Origin: an uncultured Opitutaceae bacterium
GTDB taxonomy: Bacteria > Verrucomicrobiota > Verrucomicrobiia > Opitutales > Opitutaceae
Assembly (NCBI GenBank): GCA_937889545.1
Contig: CALAOT010000106.1
Coordinates: forward strand, 1-64,000
DNA length: 64,000 bases
Reading direction: 5' to 3'
Part shown: piece after piece, positions 17,737 through 30,076 of the stretch
How positions within the stretch are numbered: position 1 is the stretch's first letter
Layout of the letters: every line of letters begins with the position of its first letter
Notes under the pieces: generated by a model
Databases searched by the model: none
The model's input: only the letters and a program-made list of their open reading frames with translations
Told to the model about the DNA's origin: nothing
Made by a program: the position numbers and the translations under genes

Positions 17737-18374
17737 GCTCCTCCGTGAACCTCCTGATCGGCCTGGCGATGGGCCTGAATCTGCTCGCGCTCGGCAGCAG
17801 CCGGATGCCATCCGTCATCCGCATCGTTGCCGCGCAGGGCGTTGCACTCGGGTTGATTCCCTTCTTCATGGAGGACCGGTTCGGTTGGCTGGTCGCGCTT
17901 GTCGCGGCCGGCACCGTGGCGGTGAAGGGCCTTGTGATCCCCAATCTTCTGCACCGGGCGATGCGGACCGCGAAGATCGACCGCGAGATCGAGCCGTCCA
18001 TCGGGTTCGTGCCCTCGATGCTCCTGGGGGCCGGCGGGACGATGGCGGCGGTCGACGGCGCGCAGTTGCTGCCGCTGCTGAGCGAGCACGCCGGAACCCT
18101 GCTGGTCCCAGGCGCGCTGGCCTCGATCTTCACCGGCTTCATCCTGCTCATCGGCCGGGTGACGGCCATTTCTCAGGTCTGCGGCTATCTGATCCTGGAC
18201 AACGGCATCTACCTAATTGGGCTCCTGCTCATCCACTCGACGCCCCTGCTGGTGGAGTCGGGGATCCTTCTGGATCTCACCGTCGCTGTGTTCGTGATCG
18301 GGATCATCATGGACCGCATCCAGCGGGCGTTTGACTCGCTGGACACCCGCAAGCTGACCGTGCTCCGGGAATGA
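17733..18374 (+). CDS. HyfE-like membrane subunit (hydrogenase-4 component E)
   Basis: 213 residues from the ATG at 17733, with about 6-7 membrane helices. It resembles HyfE, which corresponds to a NuoJ/NuoK-like module: short hydrophobic helices with MEDRFGWLVALVAAG, an acidic KIDREIEPSIGF loop and a C-terminal MDRIQRAFDSLDT amphipathic tail. It overlaps its neighbours by ATGA on both sides, so it is translated within the same coupled operon. Confidence 0.85.
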   Translation: MSSSVNLLIGLAMGLNLLALGSSRMPSVIRIVAAQGVALGLIPFFMEDRFGWLVALVAAGTVAVKGLVIPNLLHRAMRTAKIDREIEPSIGFVPSMLLGAGGTMAAVDGAQLLPLLSEHAGTLLVPGALASIFTGFILLIGRVTAISQVCGYLILDNGIYLIGLLLIHSTPLLVESGILLDLTVAVFVIGIIMDRIQRAFDSLDTRKLTVLRE

Positions 18375-19813
18375 AGGGACTTCTGCTCATATTTGTGCCC
18401 GTCGCTGGGGCCGCGCTGGCGGCGGCGTGGCCAAGCGAGCGAACCCGCCCGTGGCTGCTGCCCGCGGTGGGCGTCGTCCACACGGCGCTCGCCTTCTGGC
18501 TGCTGATGCACCCGCCGGTCGTCGCGCCTGCCGCATGGCTGGGCTTCGACCAGCTGGCGCGGGCCGTGCTGCCGGTCGTGTCGCTCCTGTTCCTGGTCTG
18601 CGCGGCCTATGCGGTGCCCTACCTCGGCCTGCGCGCGGAGCGCCCCAACCGCGTATTCGTTGCGTCCTTGCTTGCGGTGCTCGGCTTGATGAGCGCGGCG
18701 CACCAGGCGCGCCACCTCGGACTTCTGTGGATCACGACGGAGGCGGTCACGCTTGCGACGGTGCCGCTGTTGCATTTCAACGGGACGCCGCGGGCCTTCG
18801 AGGCAACCTGGAAATACCTGCTGATCGGCGGCACGGGCATAGCCCTTTCCCTGCTGGGAACGTTCTGCCTGGGTTACGCCTACATCCTGGGGGGGGGCGG
18901 CGGCGACCTGACGTTCGTCACGCTGATGGCGCACGGCGCGGCCCTCTCCCGCCCATGGGTCCTTACGGCATGGGTGCTGCTTCTGGTGGGCTACGGGACC
19001 AAGATGGGCCTGGCACCCATGCACACATGGAAGCCGGACGCGTACGGCGAGGCCCCGGGCATCGTGGGGGCGATGCTCGCCGGAGGCGTGACCACGGTGG
19101 CGTTTGCGGCGCTCTTGCGGGTGCGCGCGGTGGTCGATGCTGCCGGCGAGGCTGCCGTGACCAGCCGCACGCTGCTCGTCATAGGGTTGTTCTCCATGCT
19201 GGTGGCCGCCGTGTTCCTGCTGGGCACGCGCGACTTCAAGCGCATGCTCGCCTATTCGAGCGTCGAGCAGATGGGCATCCTGGCCAGCGGCGCGGCGTTC
19301 GGCGCCACAGGGGTGTGGGCCGTCCTGTTCCACGTCTGGAACAACAGCCTGACCAAGGGCGCGCTCTTCCTGAGCGCGGGCACGATCCGCCGCGCCGCCG
19401 GCGCACGCACCAGCGAGGAGGTCAGGGGCATGTCGGCGATCACCCCGCAATCGGCGGCGATCTTCGTGGCCGGCATGCTTGCCATCTCCGCCTGCCCTCC
19501 ATTCGGCCCGTTCTTCAGCGAGCTGCGGGTGCTGCGGGCTGCGTTTGAGACGGGGCACGGTGCCGCAGCCGGCATGTTCCTCGGATGCCTGCTGTTCGCC
19601 TTCTTCGGCATGACGCGGCTGGTGCTTTCCATCGTCGACGGCCGGCCGCGCGGCGGCGTGAGAAACGCGAGGAGGCGAATTCGCGAGACCGCGGGCGTAG
19701 TCGCGCCGCCGCTGGTGCTGCTGGGCCTCTCGCTTTGGCTGGGCCTGGCGACGCCCGAGACGCTGCGCGACGCGTGGGCGGCCGCGGTGGCCCAGCTGTC
19801 GCCCGCGCCATGA
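18371..19813 (+). CDS. HyfF/NuoN-like proton-translocating membrane subunit
   Basis: 480 residues, about 14 membrane helices, the second antiporter-like subunit. E124 in WITTEAVTLAT and K211 in GYGTKMGLAPMHTWKPDAYGEAP with H218 and K221 match the family. The TM8 lysine of NuoL/HyfB is not obvious here (LAGGVTTVAFAALLR). Together with the HyfB-like subunit it gives the complex two potential ion pumps. It overlaps both neighbours by ATGA. Confidence 0.9.
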   Translation: MKGLLLIFVPVAGAALAAAWPSERTRPWLLPAVGVVHTALAFWLLMHPPVVAPAAWLGFDQLARAVLPVVSLLFLVCAAYAVPYLGLRAERPNRVFVASLLAVLGLMSAAHQARHLGLLWITTEAVTLATVPLLHFNGTPRAFEATWKYLLIGGTGIALSLLGTFCLGYAYILGGGGGDLTFVTLMAHGAALSRPWVLTAWVLLLVGYGTKMGLAPMHTWKPDAYGEAPGIVGAMLAGGVTTVAFAALLRVRAVVDAAGEAAVTSRTLLVIGLFSMLVAAVFLLGTRDFKRMLAYSSVEQMGILASGAAFGATGVWAVLFHVWNNSLTKGALFLSAGTIRRAAGARTSEEVRGMSAITPQSAAIFVAGMLAISACPPFGPFFSELRVLRAAFETGHGAAAGMFLGCLLFAFFGMTRLVLSIVDGRPRGGVRNARRRIRETAGVVAPPLVLLGLSLWLGLATPETLRDAWAAAVAQLSPAP

Positions 19814-21291
19814 GCAGGTCCTCGTCATTCGCCCCCTTGGCCAACTCGACGTGCATCCCATGGGCGGAGGTGCCCGAGTGGCCGTTGGCGGAGCTCGTGC
19901 GCGAGACTTCGGCCGATCTGGAACGCGGCGCCCGGCTGTGCGCGTGGCTCGGCGTTCCGGAAGGGGCTGGAACGCGCCTCGTTGCCGTAATCGCGTTCGA
20001 CGGGGACAACACGCTGGCCGCCGCGCGCAGCTTTCCCGCGGCCGGCGCCTATGCGGCGCTCACGCCGGCGCATCCGCAGGCGCATATGTTCGAGCGCGAG
20101 GTGTGGGAGCAATACGGCCTCCTGCCGCAAGGCCATCCCTGGCTTAAGCCCGTGCGCAGAAGCGCCGGCGCCTACCCGGCGTCCGGAGAATTCTTCCGCG
20201 TGGAGGGCCGCGAGGTTCACGAGGTCGCAGTCGGCCCGGTTCACGCCGGGATTATTGAGCCCGGGCATTTCCGCTTTCAGTGCTCGGGCGAGGAGGTGCT
20301 GCACCTCGAGATAGCGCTCGGGTACCAGCACCGGGGTGTTGAGCGGGGACTTGCAGGGGGGCCGCACCGGGCAACGATGAGCCAGATGGAGGCCGTTGCC
20401 GGCGACACGACGATCGGTCACGCCACAGCGTACGCGTCAGTGATGGAGGCGCTCGCTGGCGAGGAGGCGCCGCTGCGGGCGCAATGGCTGCGCCTTGTCG
20501 CGCTTGAGCTCGAACGGCTGGCGAACCACACCGGCGACCTGGGCGCGTTGGCAAATGACGTGGCCTTTCTGCCCGCCGCGTCGGCGTGCGGCAGGATCCG
20601 CGGCGATTTCCTGAACCTGACGGCGCTTCTCTGCGGCAACCGGTTCGGGCGGGGGCTGGTGAGGCCTGGCGGCTGCCGCCACGACCTGGAGCCAGGTCGG
20701 CTGTCGCAGCTCGCCGGGCGGCTCGGCGCCGCCCTGGTCGAAGTGGAGCAGGCGGCCGAATGGCTGTGGGACGCCGCCTCGGTGCGCGCGCGCTTCGAGG
20801 GCGCGGGCACGGTGTCCCCGAGCCAGGCGGCGGAGATCGGCTTGGTCGGGCCGGCCGCGCGGGCCTGTGGCCTGGTGCGCGACGTCCGCTACGATCATCC
20901 GGCAGGCTGGCATCGCCTGGCGCAGGCGCCGGTGGCGGTCTGGCCAAGCGGCGACGTGTTTGCGCGCGCGCGGGTGCGCTGGCTTGAGATCCAACGTTCC
21001 GGCCAGCTGCTCAGGGAGCAGCTCGGCGCGGCGCCCGATGGCGACATCCGCAGCGACCCTGGCCCGAACGCGCCGGACCGCCTGGCTGTGGCGCTGGTTG
21101 AAGGCTGGCGCGGAGAGGTGTGCCATGTGGCGCTCACCGACGCCGCGGGTCGTTTCCGGCGCTACAAGATCGTAGACCCCTCGTTCCACAACTGGATCGG
21201 CCTTGCATTGGCGATGCGCGGCCAGGCGGTCTCGGATTTCCCGATCTGCAATAAGAGCTTCAACCTCTCGTATTGCGGCTTCGATCTTTGA
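19810..21291 (+). CDS. HyfG/NuoCD-like large subunit lacking NiFe cysteines
   Basis: 493 residues. The N-terminal ~125 residues resemble NuoC/30-kDa (FEREVWEQYGLLPQGHPWLKPVRR). The rest is a hydrogenase-large-subunit/NuoD domain (GPVHAGIIEPGHFRF, LGYQHRGVERG, LVALELERLANHTGDLG). In group-4 hydrogenases the L1 site reads CGxC; here VAGDTTIGH has A197 and T200. The C-terminal L2 CxxC is replaced by FNLSYCGFDL (S487 and G490). So none of the four NiFe ligands remains, as in NuoD and Ehr complexes. It is probably not a hydrogenase. Confidence 0.88.
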   Translation: MSRSSSFAPLANSTCIPWAEVPEWPLAELVRETSADLERGARLCAWLGVPEGAGTRLVAVIAFDGDNTLAAARSFPAAGAYAALTPAHPQAHMFEREVWEQYGLLPQGHPWLKPVRRSAGAYPASGEFFRVEGREVHEVAVGPVHAGIIEPGHFRFQCSGEEVLHLEIALGYQHRGVERGLAGGPHRATMSQMEAVAGDTTIGHATAYASVMEALAGEEAPLRAQWLRLVALELERLANHTGDLGALANDVAFLPAASACGRIRGDFLNLTALLCGNRFGRGLVRPGGCRHDLEPGRLSQLAGRLGAALVEVEQAAEWLWDAASVRARFEGAGTVSPSQAAEIGLVGPAARACGLVRDVRYDHPAGWHRLAQAPVAVWPSGDVFARARVRWLEIQRSGQLLREQLGAAPDGDIRSDPGPNAPDRLAVALVEGWRGEVCHVALTDAAGRFRRYKIVDPSFHNWIGLALAMRGQAVSDFPICNKSFNLSYCGFDL

Positions 21292-21310
21292 TCCTCGAAT
21301 CCCCTCTCCC

Positions 21311-22129
21311 ATGTTCGTCTTCGACACCATCAAGCATCGGCTGAAGCGCGGCTGCGAAACGATGGCTTATCCCAAGGGCCCGCCGCCGCCGCTGCCCGAC
21401 CGGCACGGGGGCGCGCTGCGAGTCGACGGGGCGAAATGCCCGGTAGGCTGCAATGAGTGCGTTCCCGTGTGTCCGACGCAGGCGATCGCGCACCCCGCGG
21501 GCAGGGGAATTGCGCTGGATCTGGGGCGCTGCCTGTTCTGTGCCGCCTGCGTGGAGGCTTGCCCGCACGGCGCGATCACGCAGACCGGCGACCACCGCAT
21601 GGCGGCACGCCGGCGCGAAGACCTGGTGCTCGGCGAACCCGGCGCGGAGACGGTGAGGCTTGCGGCGGCCCTGGATGGCAAGCTGCGCAGGCTCTTCGGG
21701 CGCTCGCTCAGGCTTCGCGTCGTGAGCGCCGGCGGCTGCGGCGCAGCGGAGGCCGACCTGAATGTGCTCGGCACGGTCGGCTGGGACATCGGCCGCTTCG
21801 GCATACAGTTCGTCGCCTCGCCGCGCCATGCGGACGGGCTGGTCATCACGGGGCCCGTTTCGCAGAGCATGGAGCTGGCCCTGAGAAAGACGTGGGAAGC
21901 CATGCCGGAGCCGAAGATCGTGATCGCCGTCGGGGCGTGTGCGATCTCGGGCGGGCCGTTTGCCGGCAATCCCGAGGTGATGAACGGAGCGGAGGCGGTC
22001 GTGCCGGTCGATCTCTTCATCCCGGGATGGCCGCCGCATCCGCTGACAATTCTCGACGGCCTGCTCCGGCTGCTGGGAAGGGTGGAGGGCACCCGCTTCC
22101 CCGCGCAGGACCACGAGCCCCGGAACTGA
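21311..22129 (+). CDS. Ferredoxin-NuoB/HyfI fusion small subunit, degenerate proximal cluster
   Basis: 272 residues. The N-terminal ferredoxin domain has two 4Fe-4S motifs: C43-x3-C47-x2-C50-x3-C54-P (first spacing x3, unusual) and C74-x2-C77-x2-C80-x3-C84-P. The C-terminal domain is NuoB/HycG-like (WDIGRFGIQFVASPRHADGLVITGPV). Of the four proximal-cluster cysteines only C143 and C210 remain; the others are A146 and W240 (IPGWPPHP for IPGCPP). It is the last gene of the operon and would bring electrons from a soluble donor to the large subunit. Confidence 0.87.
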   Translation: MFVFDTIKHRLKRGCETMAYPKGPPPPLPDRHGGALRVDGAKCPVGCNECVPVCPTQAIAHPAGRGIALDLGRCLFCAACVEACPHGAITQTGDHRMAARRREDLVLGEPGAETVRLAAALDGKLRRLFGRSLRLRVVSAGGCGAAEADLNVLGTVGWDIGRFGIQFVASPRHADGLVITGPVSQSMELALRKTWEAMPEPKIVIAVGACAISGGPFAGNPEVMNGAEAVVPVDLFIPGWPPHPLTILDGLLRLLGRVEGTRFPAQDHEPRN

Positions 22130-22191
22130 GAATCCCGGGGGCGGGCCCGCAGGCCCATGCCTGATCGATGCAGGCGGGATAACGCCGCTGT

Positions 22192-25074
<2,883 letters not shown>

Positions 25075-25249
25075 TGTGCGCCATTCTGCCGAGGCGATTC
25101 TACCGCTTCAATTCAAATGGGGGTCCGGGGGGTGAACCAAGGGAGCCGGGTTGCGCGTGCCTGCGATCCAACAGGCATCCGCTGGTTGCGCATGCTGGCG
25201 AGGCGCGAGGGCGGCGTTCCGCTCGCGCACCGTGTACCCGGTGCTTGGC

Positions 25250-27973
25250 TTACAGTTCAAGCTCCGCCTTGATTACCGATTCCCCGGAGGGGTGCTGTAG
25301 CCGGAATCCAGCCCGGCGGGAGACGTGTTTCATCGCGACATTGTCCGGCAGGATCTCGCCGGATATGGCGGCGAGGCGGTCGTCGCGGCCGATCTTCACC
25401 AGCAGATTCAGGAGCAAGATCCCGAGTCCGCGATTCTGCCATGGATCTCCGACGACTAGGGCGAACTCGGCGGCGTTCGAGCCGGACAACTTGATCAGCC
25501 GGCCCACCCCGATGATTTCCCGATCGCCTTTGCCCCGCACCCGGTGCTCCGCAACCAGCGCCATCTCGCGGTCATAGTCTATGAAGCAGAGCCTCGCCAG
25601 CCGCTCATGGGCGATGCGCTGCTCGAGCTTCAAGAACTCGAAATAACGGCTATAGACGCTGCTTGCCGAGAGCATCTTGTGAAAGTTCACCATCAAGGGT
25701 TCGTCCTCGGGGCGGATCGGGCGGATCGTTATTGAGGTGCCGTCCTTGAGCGTCGCCGGCGTCACGTATTGGAAAGGATAGGGGCGGATGGCGAGCGTGG
25801 GCAGCTGCGCGTCGGCAAGCGCGGCGTCATGCAGGACGATGCGGGCGTCCAGCGCCATCATTTGCTTGTCCGACACGACCAGGGGATTGACGTCGATCTC
25901 CTTAATCCGGGGCTGCTCGGCGATGAGCTGGCTGAACCGCACCAGAAGCCGCTCGAGTTCCGGAAGATCGACTGGCGCCCGCCCACGCACGCCCTTGAGC
26001 GCGGTGTGGATCCTCGTCTGCTCCATGACGAGGCGTGCCAGGTTGGTGGTAAGCGGGGGCAGGGCGAGAGCTCGGTCCTTGAAGACCTCGACAAGCTCGC
26101 CGCCGGCCCCGAAGAGCAGCACCGGGCCGAACTGGGGATCTACGCTGCTGCCCAGGATGAGCTCATAGCCGTTGCGCTCTACCATCCGCTGCACCGTGAC
26201 GCCCAGGAAATGCTGTTTCCCGGCTCTTTCGCGCACGGCCTTTTCAATGGAGCGCCAGGCCAGGCGCACGCCGTCGGCACCCCCGACGTTCAGATGCACG
26301 CCCCCGACATCGGTCTTATGGGTGAGGCTTTCGGAGTGCAGCTTGACCGCGACGGGGAAGCCGAGGTTTTCGGCCGCGGCCACGGCGGCCTTCTCGGTGA
26401 GGGCGAGGCGGGTTTCGACAGCGGGAATGCCGTATGCGGAGATCACCCGCTTCGCCTCATACTCGCTCAGGAGGGTGCGCCCGGCCTTCAGCGCGGCGCC
26501 GATGATTTCAGCCGTTCGCTCTCGCGCTGCGAACCCCTCGTCGGAGGCCGCGGACAGCGCCGGTGTCTCGTAGAGCGAATGCAGGTTGGAGCTGCGGCGC
26601 CACATGCAGCTGAAGGCGCGGGCCGCCATGTCCGGGTAGTCGAAGACAGGCAGTCCATTCTCGATGAGGATCTGGCGGCCGGCATCCACCTCGGCGCCGC
26701 CCATCCAGCAAGCGAGCACGGGCTTGCCCATGACCTTGGCGAACGGCCCGATCATGGCTCCGGTGGCGGTGGCGTTCGTCATGGCTTGGGGCGTGAGGAT
26801 GACGAGCACCCCATCGGAATTGGGCTCGTTGACCGCCACTTCAACGGCCCGTGAATAGCGCTTCGCGTCGGCATCGCCGAGTATGTCGATCGGGTTTCCG
26901 TGGCTCCACGTGGCCGGCAGCAGTCCATCCAACGCAGCCATGCTGGCGGGGGAGAGGGGGGAGAGTTGCCCGCCGGAGCTCACGAGCATGTCCACGGCAA
27001 GGACTCCGGGTCCGCCCGCGTTGGTGACGATGCTCAGGCGCGGTCCCCGGGGCAGGGGCTGCTTGGCCAACACATCGGCCAGCTCGAACAAGTCCTCGAT
27101 TGTGTCGACCCGTAGCACGCCCGCCCGGCGAAAAGCCGCGTCGAGCACCTCGTCGCTGCCGGTGAGCGCGCCCGTGTGCGAGGCCGCCGCGCCCGCTGCG
27201 GCATCCGAACGGCCCACCTTGATGACGGTGATGGGCTTCTTGAAGGCGACCTGGCGCGCCGCCGAGAGGAACGAGCGGGCGTCGCCGATCGACTCCATGT
27301 AGATCACGATGCTGTGCGTGTGGGGATCGTCGCCGAAGTGGTAGATCAAATCGCCCCAGCCGACATCGAGCATCGATCCCACGGACACGAACGCACTGAA
27401 GCCGAATTTCCTCTGAAAGCTCCATCCAAGGATTGCCGTGCACAGCGCACCGCTCTGGCTGATGAAGGCTATGTTCCCCCTGCGGGCCGTGGCCCCTGCG
27501 AACGTGGCGTTGAATCCGGTCGGCGGCACCATCACACCGAGGCAGTTTGGACCGATGATGCGCATGGCGCAGGGGCCCGCTTCCTCGCGGATACGGCGCT
27601 CGAGCGCGGCGCCCTCCGGGCCGCATTCCTTGAAGCCCGCCGACAGGATGATCGCTCCCTTCACGCCCGCCTGGGCGCATTCGCGGACGATGCCCGGGAC
27701 CGTCGGGGCGGGCGTGGCGATGACGGCGAGGTCGATCTTGGCAGGGACCGCGGCCACGCTTGGAAATGAGGGGGCGCCCAGCAAGCTGGCATGCTTGGGG
27801 TTCACGGGATAGACCGACCCCTTGAATCCGCCCAGGTTTTCCAGCACCGCTCGTCCAACGCTGCCCTTTCTGTCCGTGGCGCCGATGACGGCCACGGTCT
27901 TCGGGGCGAACAGGAAGTCCAGCGACCGCTCGGGTCCTCTCGGCGGGACTTTGTCGTTCGGGGATGGGTTCAT
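25250..27973 (-). CDS. ADP-forming acyl-CoA synthetase fused to GNAT acetyltransferase
   Basis: 907 residues from the ATG at 27973 (a TTG lies 8 codons further up). Order: CoA-binding domain ([19 protein letters not shown]), ligase-CoA domain, ATP-grasp domain ([21 protein letters not shown]), then a C-terminal GNAT fold (~730-900). The architecture is that of Pat/YfiQ protein acetyltransferases and of ADP-forming acetyl-CoA synthetases. The phospho-histidine motif SHTGALTG is intact (H266), so synthetase activity is possible as well as lysine acetylation. The acetate kinase gene is divergent upstream. Confidence 0.85.
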   Translation of the reverse strand: MNPSPNDKVPPRGPERSLDFLFAPKTVAVIGATDRKGSVGRAVLENLGGFKGSVYPVNPKHASLLGAPSFPSVAAVPAKIDLAVIATPAPTVPGIVRECAQAGVKGAIILSAGFKECGPEGAALERRIREEAGPCAMRIIGPNCLGVMVPPTGFNATFAGATARRGNIAFISQSGALCTAILGWSFQRKFGFSAFVSVGSMLDVGWGDLIYHFGDDPHTHSIVIYMESIGDARSFLSAARQVAFKKPITVIKVGRSDAAAGAAASHTGALTGSDEVLDAAFRRAGVLRVDTIEDLFELADVLAKQPLPRGPRLSIVTNAGGPGVLAVDMLVSSGGQLSPLSPASMAALDGLLPATWSHGNPIDILGDADAKRYSRAVEVAVNEPNSDGVLVILTPQAMTNATATGAMIGPFAKVMGKPVLACWMGGAEVDAGRQILIENGLPVFDYPDMAARAFSCMWRRSSNLHSLYETPALSAASDEGFAARERTAEIIGAALKAGRTLLSEYEAKRVISAYGIPAVETRLALTEKAAVAAAENLGFPVAVKLHSESLTHKTDVGGVHLNVGGADGVRLAWRSIEKAVRERAGKQHFLGVTVQRMVERNGYELILGSSVDPQFGPVLLFGAGGELVEVFKDRALALPPLTTNLARLVMEQTRIHTALKGVRGRAPVDLPELERLLVRFSQLIAEQPRIKEIDVNPLVVSDKQMMALDARIVLHDAALADAQLPTLAIRPYPFQYVTPATLKDGTSITIRPIRPEDEPLMVNFHKMLSASSVYSRYFEFLKLEQRIAHERLARLCFIDYDREMALVAEHRVRGKGDREIIGVGRLIKLSGSNAAEFALVVGDPWQNRGLGILLLNLLVKIGRDDRLAAISGEILPDNVAMKHVSRRAGFRLQHPSGESVIKAELEL

Positions 27974-28514
27974 GTCGCTCAGACCTTGGCGATTCAACCC
28001 GACGTGCGGCTGAGGCCGGTGATCGCCTGGCGCAGGAACGTCACGTCATTCCGCGCCCATGGCTCTCCACGGCCTGGGACTGGGCTGACTCGGCGGCGCC
28101 CGGCGGCACGTCACGCAAGGACGAAACCCGATGGCTCCGGAGGGAGAGGCGGCCGATAGAGGAGCGTCGGGTGATTTCAACGGCCCGATAATACCGCTTT
28201 CCCGACTCCGCGGTGTCGCGCATTTTGCAAATCCCTGCGCATCTCTTGGCCGCTGTCGATCCTAGATGCGAGCGGAGCGCTCGGCATCTCGGCCGGCGGT
28301 CTCCATCCCAAATGGAGCCGTCGCACGGGAATGGAGTGGGGCCCCTGTGCGGGTCAAGCCCCCCGTTGTGATTCCCCGCCATGGGCAAGATTTGCCCGAA
28401 AAAAGACAACAGCTGCGGAGCCAGCGGGCCGCCTGGTTGGGTAGGATCGTGGGCGATCTACCACTGTTGGGCCGTGCGAGCGGCGCTGCCGCGGAGCCCC
28501 CTTCAGATTCAAAC
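27974..28514. other. Divergent intergenic region
   Basis: 541 bp between the divergent acyl-CoA synthetase and acetate kinase genes. Reading frames here do not look like proteins. It must hold the promoters for both genes, but I cannot identify clear -35/-10 boxes. Confidence 0.5.
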
Positions 28515-29735
28515 ATGAGCCAGGACATCCACATCCTCACCGCCAACTGCGGCTCCTCGAGCTTGAGGTTCGCGGTGTATGGATTGGGCTCTGCGGAGCG
28601 GAGGCTGCTGTTCGCCCGTTACGACGGCATCGGGCTTGGGCAGGGACGGTGCTGCGTTCAGGACGAGGAAGGAAGGCTCCTTTTCGAGAGCAGCTTCAGC
28701 CTTGCGGATCACGAGACCGCTGCCCGGAGATTCCTGGACTGGCTGGGCAGTCAGTCATTCGGCTACCGCATCGATGGAGTCGGCCATCGGGTTGTCCATG
28801 GCGGCGGCCGCTTCACCGAGCCCGTGATGATAACGCCCGTGGTCGAGGAGGAGCTTGGCAAGGTCGGGCAGCTGGATCCCGGGCATCTCCCGCCTGAGAT
28901 TCGGGCGATGCGAGTGGTTAAGGATTCGTTTCCCCAGCTGCTGCACGTTGCCTGCTTCGACACGTCCTTCCATCGGCAGATGCCCACGGTTGCACGGATG
29001 CACCCGCTGCCCCGCGAGCTCTCCGAGCAGGGTGTCGTGCGCTACGGCTTCCACGGGCTGTCCCATGAATCCCTCCTGCAGCAACTCGGCGCGGGGTCTG
29101 GCGCGAGCGCCGCCGAGGGGCGAATTGTGATCGCCCATTTGGGCAGCACCGCGAGCATGGCCGCGATCCTTGGCGGCCGCAGCATGGACACGACGATGGG
29201 ATTCGTGCCGAACGGCGGCCTCATGATGGGCACCCGCTCCGGGGACCTGTGCCCTGGTGTCCTGACGCACCTGCTCTTGGGGAAGAACCTGTCGGCCGCC
29301 GAGGTGGCAAACTTGGTCAATCGCCAATCGGGCCTGCTCGGCGTCTCCGGGGTAAGCCGGGACATGGGGGACCTCCTGAAGGTCGCGGCGACGAATCCCA
29401 GGGCGGCTGAGGCGATCGATCTCTTCTGCTACACCGCGAGGAAGCACCTTGGGTCGCTGGCGGCCGTTCTGGGTGGGTTGGACACGTTGATTTTTACAGG
29501 CGGAATCGGCGAGAATGCGCCGGCGATCCGGCGCAGGATCTGCGAGCAGACCGAATTCCTCGGGATTCACCTGGATCCGTCCCGCAACAGGCAGAGCTCC
29601 CCAATCATATCGGCCGACGACAGCCGTGTGACGGTGAGGGTGATGGCGACCAACGAGGAGCTTGTGATAGCCCGGGCCGCGGGCCTCTTTGTGAAGGCCA
29701 GGTCCGAGCCCGCCCAGATCGCGGTCACGTCCTAG
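28515..29735 (+). CDS. ackA: Acetate kinase family protein with altered phosphate loop
   Basis: 406 residues from the ATG at 28515. The ASKHA-fold signature is clear: [52 protein letters not shown] and FTGGIGENA. It would interconvert acetyl phosphate plus ADP with acetate plus ATP. The HLGNG loop that touches the nucleotide phosphates reads HLGST (S211-T212), whereas the second acetate kinase in this window keeps HLGNG. This may change activity or nucleotide preference. Confidence 0.9.
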   Translation: MSQDIHILTANCGSSSLRFAVYGLGSAERRLLFARYDGIGLGQGRCCVQDEEGRLLFESSFSLADHETAARRFLDWLGSQSFGYRIDGVGHRVVHGGGRFTEPVMITPVVEEELGKVGQLDPGHLPPEIRAMRVVKDSFPQLLHVACFDTSFHRQMPTVARMHPLPRELSEQGVVRYGFHGLSHESLLQQLGAGSGASAAEGRIVIAHLGSTASMAAILGGRSMDTTMGFVPNGGLMMGTRSGDLCPGVLTHLLLGKNLSAAEVANLVNRQSGLLGVSGVSRDMGDLLKVAATNPRAAEAIDLFCYTARKHLGSLAAVLGGLDTLIFTGGIGENAPAIRRRICEQTEFLGIHLDPSRNRQSSPIISADDSRVTVRVMATNEELVIARAAGLFVKARSEPAQIAVTS

Positions 29736-29828
29736 GAGCCCCGCACGCGGGCGGTGGGTTGGACGCCCGTGTTCACCCGGGCCGCGAGGGCCTCGGCCTC
29801 GGGCTGCGGCCCGGGGGCCGTTCCCGCG

Positions 29829-30035
29829 TCAGTTGTGGTGAATGTGGCGGTGGAGTCGCAGGCGCGTATGCTCCTTGGGAATGTCGGCGCGCAGGCAGCT
29901 TTCTGCCTCGAGCCAATGGTCCAAATCGCGGCCGGGAACGCAGCCATCCTGGACATAGAGGTGGAAGGCATAGTCCCGGATGTCCTCCTCCGTCGGCCTG
30001 GCGGAGGAATAATGTGGTGTGGTTTCTTTTCTCAT
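29829..30035 (-). CDS. DUF2934 small protein
   Basis: 68 residues. It has the DUF2934 pattern: TEEDIRDYAFHLYVQDGCVPGRDLDHWLEAESCL. It starts at an ATG preceded by a good ribosome binding site (AGAGGAAACC). It lies downstream of hsp20 on the same strand, separated by a perfect palindrome, so the two are probably co-transcribed. DUF2934 proteins commonly neighbour stress genes; their biochemical role is unknown. Confidence 0.8.
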   Translation of the reverse strand: MRKETTPHYSSARPTEEDIRDYAFHLYVQDGCVPGRDLDHWLEAESCLRADIPKEHTRLRLHRHIHHN

Positions 30036-30056
30036 GGTGGTTTCCTCTTTGTTTGG

Positions 30057-30076
30057 TAGGCCGGCTAGCCGGCCTA
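30057..30076. repeat. 20-bp perfect palindrome at the hsp20 stop codon
   Basis: TAGGCCGGCTAGCCGGCCTA reads the same on both strands and includes the hsp20 stop codon (30074-30076). As RNA it would form a strong hairpin between hsp20 and the DUF2934 gene, acting as an attenuator, a processing site or a stability element. Confidence 0.65.
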
